A stretch of DNA of 10,743 nucleotides, taken from contig JAJOLG010000072.1 of the NCBI GenBank assembly GCA_021129445.1, positions 1 to 10,743 on the forward strand, written 5' to 3'. This DNA is from Candidatus Altimarinota bacterium. Lineage in GTDB: Bacteria > Patescibacteriota > Gracilibacteria > GCA-2401425 > JAJOLG01. A model generated the notes under the pieces. That model was not told the DNA's origin and searched no databases. It saw only the letters and a list, made by a program, of their open reading frames with translations. Shown one piece after another: positions 1 to 6,541 of this stretch. A program made the position numbers and the translations under genes. The stretch's first letter is position 1; each line of letters starts with the position of its first letter.

Positions 1-140
1 TATAAAAAAACAATAGTTCATTTATATGGTTTTAAACTATCGCTTTTTATCTTTTTTGTTTTTGATATTTTAAATCTTTTCCAATTAATTTCTTCCGGGA
101 AAACTAAATTTAATAATTCTTTACAATCTATTAAATATTT
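1..140 (-). CDS. partial open reading frame of unknown function, runs off the left edge
   Basis: A reading frame without TAA or TAG follows a TAA at 141-143 and continues past the edge of the window. It reads KYLIDCKELLNLVFPEEINW and then a lysine-rich stretch ending near KPYKGTIVFL, with one TGA read as glycine. The composition looks protein-like: Cys and Trp are present and there are few low-complexity runs. No ATG, GTG or TTG starts it, so either the start is unusual, or this is the downstream part of a gene broken by a frameshift, or it is a chance frame. I do not recognise the family, and the product cannot be named from about 46 residues. Confidence 0.3.
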
Positions 141-221
141 TTAATGTATTTATTTTAGTTAAAAAAATTTAATCCATAAGATTTGAGATTATGCCAAGAA
201 ATCCAATTATTGAATTTTTTT
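141..221. other. intergenic gap after the membrane protein
   Basis: This AT-rich stretch lies between the stop of the membrane protein and the partial frame at the left edge. One short minus-strand frame overlaps the end of the membrane protein gene. It reads KFNNWISWHNLKSYGLNFFN and then TAA. It could be the upstream half of the broken left-edge frame, but two further stops lie between them, so a single indel does not join them. No clear terminator hairpin is visible. Confidence 0.4.
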
Positions 222-1139
222 TTAAAAATTTCCCTTATCAATCTCCTTAAATTTAAAATAAGCAATAGTCCAAAAAGTTGTCATAAAAACATTAAATCAT
301 CATAAAAGATAAGCAGAAACCCAAATTAAAAATACTGAAACTACTCATCAAAAAGCTATTCAAAATGAGAAAAAATTTGTATTTGCAAAAAAACTCAAAA
401 TTAAAAATATTAAAAATGGAATAAGTAAAATTATAAAAATATTTACGAAAATCCTAATTATAATCAATAAAACCACCCACCATAAAAAAACTACTTCTTT
501 TAAATTCCTCATAATCAATCAAGACGATGCACTAATTGATCAAATTACGGATTTTTTTTCAATAATTAAAAACTGACTGGCAAAAACGAAGAAAAAATTG
601 ACAATTATTGATAAAATAAACATAAAAACCAAAAACGGAATTAAAATTCACAAAATATTTTCTCATAAATTTCTGATAAAAAAACTTCATTCAGATAAAA
701 GTGTAAATAAATGAACCGGTGCCAACATTGCTGACAATTCAAACATTTTATAAAAATTTCACAATCATGCTCAAAGTCATCACTTCATCGGTTTTCAATT
801 TTTATTTTGATTTATGTAATGAATTATTGCTCATTCACAAATTGGTGGTAAAATTATGTACATTAAAAAAGACACAATTAAAAATAAACCAATAAAAAAA
901 CTTGCCAAAGCATGCATTTTTATCCATCACCAAGAGATAATCGCAATATCTTGAAATCAAAACGAAAATTCTCATGGAACATAAGACGAATTTTTAAAAG
1001 CAATTATTTGATATGAAATCCAAATAATTCACAAAATCGACACAAAAACAGCTGGCACAAATCAATATTTAAAAAGTTTTGATTTATACTCTTTCGTAAT
1101 TTTCCAAGAATCGTGAATTATTTCTTTATGGATTGACAT
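222..1139 (-). CDS. polytopic inner-membrane protein of unknown function
   Basis: The product is 305 residues with TGA read as glycine; its TAA stop is at 222-224. A short hydrophilic N-terminus (MSIHKEIIHDSWKITKEYKS) leads into about six hydrophobic segments, near residues 27-48, 78-100, 160-192, 215-250 (probably two helices) and 257-292. A loop around residues 113-127 is glycine-rich (KNGKPMKGGLGAGLG), with most glycines written as TGA. The layout, with small-residue loops such as SISASSGLIMRNLKEVV before a helix pair, recalls the uncharacterised membrane proteins often annotated as glycerophosphodiester phosphodiesterase membrane-domain-like. I see no catalytic motif, so this is only a resemblance. 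It lies in the same frame as the 108-residue ORF upstream, separated by one TAA and one codon, and is probably co-transcribed with it and the solute-binding lipoprotein gene. It lacks a recognisable ABC permease EAA loop. Confidence 0.85.
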
Positions 1140-1142
1140 TTT

Positions 1143-1469
1143 TTATTGAAAAGAATTAAAATTTTTAAAATCAAACAATTGAATTTTAGCCAAAATTGCT
1201 CATTCACACATTGAATTTTTCACAATATTCAAATCTTTTGGTGATAAATCCTCTTTTTTCAAACTTCACTCATTTATTTTACAAATCAAGATTTCTTCAT
1301 ATTGTTTTTCTTCACTTAAAAATAAATCATCAAATCTAAAAATTTTTTTAAGCTGATTAAAAATTTTTTCAGAAATTTTATTTATTTTTAAATTTATTTT
1401 TTTATTTAAATCAATATTTGAAGATAGATATTTCACCTTATCAATTAAATTTAACGATATTGCGCTCAT
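1143..1469 (-). CDS. 108-residue cytosolic protein of unknown function
   Basis: The frame runs from ATG (MSAISLNLIDKVKYLSSNID) to TAA and contains two glycine TGA codons. The first two thirds is lysine- and isoleucine-rich and probably helical (KKINLKINKISEKIFNQLKK). A region with Cys and Pro follows (LICKINEGSLKKEDLSPKDL), then the tail AILAKIQLFDFKNFNSFQ. There is no signal peptide or membrane segment and I do not recognise the family. It starts 14 bases after the stop of the solute-binding lipoprotein gene. Its own stop is followed by one AAA codon and the ATG of the membrane protein in the same frame, so the two could once have been, or could be by readthrough, a 415-codon fusion. There is no Shine-Dalgarno sequence. 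The plus-strand frame over this stretch is also open, but it belongs to a longer shadow broken by TAA elsewhere. Confidence 0.6.
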
Positions 1470-1483
1470 ATTAAAAAATTATT

Positions 1484-2893
1484 TTATAAACATTTAGTAT
1501 AAATATCATTTTTTTTATATTTGTCAATTAAACATTGAATTTTTCGCTGAGCTTCTGATATTGCAGTTGATGGCTTTGCACGATTATCGTTTATTTTTTG
1601 AATTGCATTTTTAAAAATTTCATCATACTTTTTCGAATCAATCACAAAATCTGGATAAGATTTTCAATATGTCGCTTCTCTTGCAAAAACTCAATAAAAT
1701 TTTTCTAACTTTTGATCATCAATTAAATCTAATCTCGACGAAGGTTTATTTGTTTTTTCAAAATAATCAAGTGAAGATTCTTTTGATCACAAATAATTTA
1801 GAAAATCCCATGCCAATTTTGGGTTTTTAACATTTTTTGACACCACAAAAGGAAAATATGAAACCAAGGCATCCCTTTTTCAGGTTTCATCAAAATCAGT
1901 AACTTGCGGAACTTCTACAACTCAAATATCTTTTTTTGAAATTGTTTCATATCATTTTGATCTAAATTGAGAAATAATTTTATCTAAATCTTTTTTTAAA
2001 TAAGAATATCAAAAAATTGCAGCTGTTTTTCAAGTAATAAACGGATAAAGTTCATTTTTATCTTTAAATTTTGAGGTAATTTCTTTGTTCCAAGAATAAT
2101 TTTTGAATAATGGCTTTCAAAAAGAAGTATAAAGAGTAAGTGCTTTTTCTCATGGTTTTTTCGATTCTCACGAAATATTTCTATTTCACTGAATATCGGC
2201 AAAAATCGCTTTTCAAATTTTTTCATCATAAAATTGTGTTCAAAACTGCAACATCAACATGTATAAAATATCATTAGACCTCAAAATATTATCAGATCTT
2301 CACATTGCAACTCCGGAAATTTTAAATTTTTCAATAGAATTATCGGTTCTTGTTAATTGCTCAACTTGTTTTGTAAATTTTTTCCAAGTTTTTGCAGGTT
2401 TTCAAGATGCAAAATTATCTTCAAAATATTGTTTATTGTAATAAAGTGCCAAAGTATCAACATATGGCGAAATTCAATAAATTTTTCAATCAGAAATTAA
2501 ATCTTTTGCTAAAACTGGCAAAAAAGTTTCCTTATAAATCTGAACATTCATCGGTTTATCTGTTCATCAAACATAAAGTGGTTCTAATTTTCACTTCCAT
2601 CTTTGCAAATCTGTATTTTTTATCACAAAAATATCTGGTCATTTTCACTCTGCAAGCTGGTCTAAAAGCAAATTTTCGTAAAATTCGATATCATTAAATT
2701 TTTTATAATTGATTTTTACTCACGGATACAAACTTGAAAAAGCCTGAATTTGCCCCTCAAAAATCGCAGTATCATCAAACAAATTCCAAATTGTTAGCTC
2801 TTTTGGAGCATTGTCAACCACTTTTTTTTCTCTTTTCAAACAAGATGAAAAAAGTAAAGTTGCGATTAAAAAAATTGCTAATATTTTTTTCAT
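1484..2893 (-). CDS. ABC-type solute-binding lipoprotein (extracellular solute-binding protein family 1)
   Basis: The product is a 469-residue extracytoplasmic substrate-binding protein of the SBP_bac_1/UgpB-MalE class, which captures sugars or related solutes for an ABC importer. The N-terminus MKKILAIFLIATLLFSSC is a lipoprotein signal with a lipobox ending at Cys18. The mature part opens with the classic strand ELTIWNLFDD (residues 32-41). Then come the helix and strand FEGQIQAFSSLYPGVKINY, the motif LAEGKGPDIFVI (80-91), the hinge-like GKIYGISPYVDTLALYYNKQ (136-155) and PAKTWKKFTKQVEQL. The C-lobe has YFPFVVSKNVKNPKLAWDFL (346-365), where bound proteins usually place their 'SKNSKNPEAAWEF' segment. 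Glycines such as those in GKGPD are TGA. One rare CGA arginine codon occurs at residue 450. No permease or ATPase gene lies in the window. The family is certain; the substrate cannot be read. Confidence 0.92.
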
Positions 2894-2967
2894 AAAAAAA
2901 TTTTAAACTTGATATTTTAATAATGTAAAATTTATTTTTTAAATCAAAATATTTTTTCACAAAATTT
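2894..2967 (-). promoter_or_regulatory. intergenic spacer with a weak candidate promoter for the lipoprotein gene
   Basis: This is the only sizeable gap in the leftward cluster of SIS gene, tsaB, 89-residue gene and lipoprotein gene. On the minus strand, TTGATT (2942-2947) is followed after 19 bases by TATTAA (2917-2922), and closer TTATTA or ATTATT alternatives exist. In DNA this AT-rich such matches are common by chance, so the call rests mainly on position. No ribosome binding site is present before the ATG. Confidence 0.2.
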
Positions 2968-3237
2968 TTATTTTCCATTTTTCTCCATCTCTGCCTTTAA
3001 AACCTCTAATTCAAGCTCATTTGACTCCTTTTCAAATCTTTTTTGTTCCAAATCAAATTTCATTTTTGTCAAATTCAAAATATTTTTCGTATTTTTCATA
3101 TCTTTTTCCAAAATTTCAAACATTTCGTTTTTTTCTGCATCAGAAAATTTATCCAAATTTTCAATTATAAAATCTTTCACCTCCGCATCCAACGAAGAAT
3201 TAAACAATAATTCTGCAAATTTTTTTGATTTATTCAT
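2968..3237 (-). CDS. small coiled-coil protein of unknown function (89 aa)
   Basis: The frame runs from ATG to TAA and contains no TGA. An N-terminal helical unit (FAELLFNSSLDAEVKDFIIE, then NLDKFSDAEKNEMFEILEKD) precedes a highly charged helix (FDLEQKRFEKESNELELEVL) with heptad-like spacing that should form a coiled coil. There is no signal peptide or membrane segment. The start of the protein resembles the start of the 134-residue protein at 6122-6526: both have ELLFN/ELFN, then LD, then a helix ending in I/IENL or LEKI, then FS and a second helix ending near ED or KD. The two may be paralogues of a lineage-specific family. It begins 18 bases after the tsaB stop and is likely co-transcribed with it. 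No function is proposed. Confidence 0.75.
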   Translation of the reverse strand: MNKSKKFAELLFNSSLDAEVKDFIIENLDKFSDAEKNEMFEILEKDMKNTKNILNLTKMKFDLEQKRFEKESNELELEVLKAEMEKNGK

Positions 3238-3255
3238 ATTTTTTTTATTATTTTT

Positions 3256-3840
3256 TTATTTTCAATAAAAAATTTTTACCTGTTGAGTTAAAAATTTTTC
3301 TCAATTTTTAGAAATATTTTGTAAAATTTTTTCATCTGGCAAAATTTTTTTTACATCAATTTTTTCAAAATTTTCAAAATCAAAAAGTCATTTTTTTAAA
3401 TTTCAAAAATAAAAAATTTTTTCTTCTCACAAAAATTTTTTTTCCAAATCTCCTCTCAAATAAACCTTTTCCTCTCAATTTATCAAAGTAAAAATTTCAG
3501 AATTATTTAATTGTAAAAAAATCGGCACCAAATTTTGAGTTTTCATCGCAAAAAATTTTACGGTTGAGATGGAAAATAATTTTATCGATGAATTTTGATT
3601 TTTGAAAAGGTTGGCGATCACAGCAGAAATTCTCATTGACATAAACCTTCAAGGTCAATTGCAAAAAAATATTTCTGCAATTTCTTCAAGTTTTAAATCA
3701 TTTTTTTTAAAAAAATCAAAAATTTTTTCATTCTCATTTTCTCATTTTTCAATCTCCAAAAGCTGTTCATTTTGAAAATCTTCATTAAAAACTTTTATCA
3801 AAGTTTTTTCCAAACCCGGCAAAAAAAATATTTTTTTCAT
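3256..3840 (-). CDS. tsaB: TsaB-like t6A tRNA-modification protein (YeaZ family)
   Basis: TsaB is a non-catalytic partner of TsaD, the enzyme that attaches threonylcarbamoyl to A37 of ANN-decoding tRNAs. It has the ASKHA-type fold and dimerises with TsaD. Here the protein is 194 residues, shorter than the E. coli protein (about 230). The diagnostic segment lies at residues 50-98: LEEIAEIFFCNGPGRFMSMR, then ISAVIANLFKNQ and LFSISTVKFFA. This matches the family pattern in which a 'vGPGSFTGLRIG...KGLA' helix is followed by a 'vsSLeala' strand. Its GPG glycines include TGA codons. The Ser of GPGS is Arg and the TG of FTGLR is MS, which is divergent. The ATG overlaps the stop of the SIS gene (TAATG), suggesting coupled translation. 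No tsaD, tsaC or tsaE is in the window. The 89-residue gene follows after 18 bases. Confidence 0.75.
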
Positions 3841-4775
3841 TATCAAAAAATTTTTGTTCATTTTCAAAAATCCGAATTATTCAAGTATTCAACATATTTT
3901 CAAATACTCTCTCTAAAAAAATCCGGCATTTGCTCCTGAATTTTTCAGGAAACAAAATATCACAAAAATAAAATTCAAGCATATCAAAAATTTTCTGGAA
4001 TTTGAATTTCAAGCTCTTCTCAATTAAAATAAATTTCCAAATTATCCAAAACTTTTTCAGTTCAAAATTTTATTAACAATTCATTTTCTGAAACCACAAC
4101 TGAACATGCATGCTTTAATTCTTCAAATGTTTTAATATCTCTTGAGATTTTTCTTCAAAAAAGCTCGATAAATTTTGTATCAATCATACCTGATGCAAGT
4201 CAAAATTCTGATGGTAAAGCAAACAAAAATCAGTTAAATTTCGTAAAATCAAAATCTCACAATCAATCCTCTAACTTAGTTAAAAATTCCAAAATTTCTT
4301 GTGGATTTTCTCAAGTTACTCACAAAATCCATCACAAATAAGTTGAAGTATTATAAGTGTAAGGCTCAGGATTTTTCTTTGTAATCACACAATTTTCCCT
4401 TCAAATAATCTGCTCAGTTTTTGAATTTTCCGTGCAAGTTACAAGCTCAATTTCGTATCATTTTTCCTTAAAAAATTTCGCCATAATCGACGAATGTTTT
4501 CATCAAGAAGCACTTAAAATCGTTATTCCATCAATTCATTCAATTTCCAAAATTTTCTCAAAATCATTTTCCGTTGCAAAAATATTTTCTGGATTTTGAA
4601 ACAAAATTTTTCATGCCAAAATCGCATTTCAAGATCAAATTATCGCTCTTTTTTTAAAATTTTTAAATTTAATTTTTTCTGGTTTCTGCTCAGAAAATAG
4701 CTCCAAAGCTCAAAAAACTACTTCTTTCAAAGATGGCAAATTATCTTCTGAAAATTTTTTTTCTAAATATTTCAT
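3840..4775 (-). CDS. SIS-domain protein, probable sugar-phosphate isomerase or binding protein
   Basis: The 311-residue product has the two-lobe SIS (sugar isomerase) layout. The first lobe has a strand and glycine turn AIIGSGNAILAGKIL (residues 44-58). It then has the phosphosugar-binding loop ILSASGGKHSSIMAKFF (86-102), the expected 'iSxSGxs' strand-loop-helix, followed by EIELVTCTENS (109-118), which corresponds to the 'vi.iT' strand. A TSTYLGWILG helix follows. The second lobe contains RDIKTFEELKHA (212-223), like the 'eeFlHG' segment of isomerases, and a closing strand-helix unit. The length and double domain fit GlmS-isomerase-like proteins or the PGI/PMI type (PF10432). Substrate residues cannot be assigned. 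Most glycines in the loops are TGA. An AT-only hairpin ends six bases before the ATG. Its stop shares a base with the tsaB start. Confidence 0.7.
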
Positions 4776-4781
4776 TTTTTA

Positions 4782-4815
4782 AAAATTATTTTTTCACAAT
4801 TAAAAAAATAATTTT
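4782..4815 (-). repeat. 13-bp AT-only inverted repeat just upstream of the SIS gene start
   Basis: The arms AAAATTATTTTTT and AAAAAATAATTTT pair perfectly around an eight-base loop. On the minus strand the downstream arm ends six bases before the ATG of the SIS gene. It has no adjoining U-run of its own, so it is a poor intrinsic terminator. It may be a leader hairpin that affects ribosome access, or part of a two-hairpin transcription-attenuating spacer together with the one at 4821-4840. Confidence 0.6.
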
Positions 4816-4820
4816 CAAAA

Positions 4821-4840
4821 TGGCAAAAATTATTTTGCCA
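4821..4840 (-). terminator. inverted repeat overlapping the SLH-like stop codon, possible weak terminator
   Basis: The arms TGGCAAAA and TTTTGCCA flank a four-base loop; together they are a perfect 8-bp stem. The TAA of the SLH-like frame (4830-4832) sits at the loop. On the minus strand the stem is followed by ATTTTG and, after some 15 bases, a T-run that is part of the next hairpin. It could end transcription from rsmA weakly, but it is not a textbook terminator. Confidence 0.45.
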
Positions 4841-5048
4841 AATCCGCATATTTTTCAAAATTAAAAACCAATTGTGCCACATCTCACCTCGTCAAAAAAT
4901 CTCATGGCTTCAAATATTCCAAATTTTCAAGCAAATTATTCCTTTTTGCAAAAATTAAATATTCCAAATACCACAATTTTGTGCGATATTGAGCAGTTTG
5001 AAATTTATAAGTTTTTGACAAAATTTTCAAAGCTTCTGCAAAATTTAT
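4830..5048 (-). pseudogene. orphan S-layer-homology-like C-terminal fragment, in the -1 frame of rsmA
   Basis: This frame encodes 72 residues, [16 protein letters not shown] to FNFEKYADLAK. It fits the tail of an SLH-domain protein. [10 protein letters not shown] resembles the 'iTRaEalkil' end of one repeat. KLWYLEYLIFAKRNNLL, then LKPGDFLTRGDVAQLVFNFE, resembles the Trp-to-TRgE body of the next. SLH domains normally anchor surface proteins to the cell wall. The frame has no ATG, and its open part begins inside the end of rsmA. If ribosomes slip back one base at the AAATTTA heptamer beside the rsmA stop, it would be appended to RsmA. The other explanations are a remnant of a deleted surface-protein gene, a sequencing indel, or a start at a near-cognate codon. 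An SLH tail on a cytosolic methyltransferase is odd, so I favour a remnant while noting the frameshift signal. Confidence 0.55.
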
Positions 5049-6016
5049 AAATTTTCTTCATCAATCTCAACTGCAATCTTTTCCAAATCAATAAATCCAA
5101 ATTTATTCTTAATCTCCTGCACCAAAGCATCCCATTGAGGAATCGTCAAAGCCTGTGGTCTCAAATCTCACGAAACACCTGTTTTTTCAAAAATTTCTTC
5201 GGCTTTTTTTGGCCCCATTTGACGATATTTTGCCAAAGTATTTGAAATTTTTTTTCTTTTTTCAGAGAAACAATTATGAATCAAGTCCCAAAACATCGGT
5301 AAATCTTTTTTTTCAATCAAAGGTTTATCAAAAACTTCAATTTTTAAAACCGCAGAATCCACATTTGGTGCTGGGAAAAATTTTTCCCTCGTAATTTCAA
5401 GCTCAATCGAAGGTTGTCAAAAAACCAAAACTTCAAGCGATAACACTGACATATTTTTTGCTTTTTCACAAATTCTCTGTGCAACCTCTTTTTGCATCAA
5501 AAAAACAAGTCTTTTTGGTGGATTTTTTGCAGTGATAAAATGACGAATAAGCGGTGAAGTAAGGTAGTATGGAATATTTGCACACAAAATATATCAAGGT
5601 TTTTCTGGAATATATTCAACTGCATTTTGATGCAAAATCGTCAAATTTTCCGGCTCCTGAGTCGAATATTTCAAAACCGGAATTACGGTTTCATCAATTT
5701 CCAAGGCTGTCACAGATTTTGCTTTTTTTACCAAAACCTGAGTTAAAACTCATGGTCCAGGTCAAATCTCAATCACATCATCATCCTTTGAAATCTCAGC
5801 AGAATCAATAATATCCTCCAAAGCCATTTTATCAATCAAAAAATTTTGCCCCAGATTTTTTTTTGTATGAAATCAAAATTTATGCAAAGTGTCTCTCAAA
5901 AATTTTTGCCCAGTCAAAGATTTTATCTCTCAATCGTCTGTAAAATCTTTTTTTTGAGAAAATTTTTTGAGTTCAAATTCTTCTTTTGAGAGTTTTTTTT
6001 TCTTTTTTTGGAACAT
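5045..6016 (-). CDS. rsmA: 16S rRNA (adenine-N6,N6)-dimethyltransferase RsmA/KsgA
   Basis: RsmA dimethylates two adjacent adenosines in the 3' hairpin of 16S rRNA (A1518 and A1519 in E. coli) using SAM, late in small-subunit assembly. The product is 323 residues. The family hallmarks occur in order: [12 protein letters not shown] (residues 52-63), SAM motif I VIEIGPGPGVLTQVL (81-95), the acidic ALEID at 104-108, the catalytic [10 protein letters not shown] (147-156), and [10 protein letters not shown] with [14 protein letters not shown] (213-226). The C-terminal helical domain has [14 protein letters not shown]. The second and last glycines of GPGPG are TGA-dependent, which by itself supports code 25. 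The first 45 residues are an extra lysine-rich extension compared with the usual family start. A -1 shift at the end would append an SLH-like tail. It is separated from the upstream coiled-coil gene by a terminator. Confidence 0.96.
5048..5054 (-). other. candidate -1 slippery heptamer at the rsmA stop
   Basis: On the minus strand the last codons of rsmA read GA-A AAT TTA TAA. A AAT TTA fits the X XXY YYZ pattern of -1 frameshift sites and lies directly before the stop. After a one-base slip the next codons are ATA AAT TTT GCA, which open the SLH-like frame. AT-rich DNA makes such heptamers common by chance, and I see no strong stimulatory structure immediately downstream. Confidence 0.3.
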
Positions 6017-6083
6017 AATTATTTTATTTTTTTTTATTTAAATATTTTTTTTTATTTTTAGCAAAATTTTTTAATTTAAATAA

Positions 6084-6112
6084 AAAAATATTCTGTAATT
6101 CAGAATATTTTT
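6084..6112 (-). terminator. intrinsic terminator after the 134-residue coiled-coil gene
   Basis: A 12-bp stem (AAAAATATTCTG paired with CAGAATATTTTT, loop of five bases) starts ten bases after the stop codon. On the minus strand it continues into a run of seven T. This is the clearest terminator in the window and separates the coiled-coil gene pair from rsmA. The plus-strand side also carries a T-run, but no plus-strand gene is present to use it. Confidence 0.85.
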
Positions 6113-6121
6113 AATCAAATT

Positions 6122-6526
6122 TTACAACCCCTGCCTAATCTTCTCAATCTCACCCTCCTCAGTCTCACAAGAAATTCCCTCAATTTTCTCATCAATCTCC
6201 CCTTCAATTTTCGACATTCAAAATTTTGCTTCATCATAAATCTCCTTCAATCACTTCTGATTTTTTTCAATTAAATTTTTTTTCGCCTCAAAATTTTTTT
6301 CTTTTTCATCAAAAATTTTTTTTTCAGTTTCAGAAATTTTTTCTCAAAGTTCAGAAATTTCAGAGGTTTTTTTAGAAACATCTTCTGCTAAAAAATTTTC
6401 TAATTCATCAAAAAATTTTTCAGAAAAATTCTCTTCTCAGATTTTCTCCAAAAAATAATGCTTTTTTTCCTCATCAATATCAAGATTTGCCACTAAATTA
6501 AAAAGTTCTTCGATTTTTTGTTTCAT
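6122..6526 (-). CDS. small charged coiled-coil protein (134 aa), paired with the large coiled-coil protein
   Basis: The frame runs from ATG (MKQKIEELFNLVANLDIDEE) to TAA with several TGA glycines. The N-terminal third is a helical unit with LDIDEEKKHYFLEKIGEENF and FFDELENFLAED. From about residue 47 onwards it is a nearly continuous charged helix rich in Lys, Glu and Ser, with heptad-like spacing (VSKKTSEISELGEKISETEK). It ends with FGMSKIEGEIDEKIEG and a glutamate-rich tail containing one Cys. There is no signal peptide or membrane segment. The N-terminal unit resembles that of the 89-residue protein at 2968-3237. It starts 15 bases after the stop of the 655-residue coiled-coil gene, so the two are likely one transcription unit closed by the terminator at 6084-6112. 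I do not recognise a known family. Confidence 0.75.
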
Positions 6527-6541
6527 TGGTTTTTTTAGTTT

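Noticed and set aside
312-1490. A long plus-strand frame that is mostly open when TGA is sense
   Set aside because: It is interrupted by TAA at 751-753, 817-819 and 982-984, while the minus strand gives a clean membrane protein with proper hydrophobic segments and glycine use. It is the antisense shadow.
1996-2229. Minus-strand 77-residue ATG frame inside the lipoprotein gene
   Set aside because: It is an out-of-phase frame of the same strand. The SBP frame continues through the region with TGA as glycine.
2259-2697. Plus-strand ATG frames across the lipoprotein gene
   Set aside because: They lie opposite a convincing solute-binding protein with family motifs from end to end.
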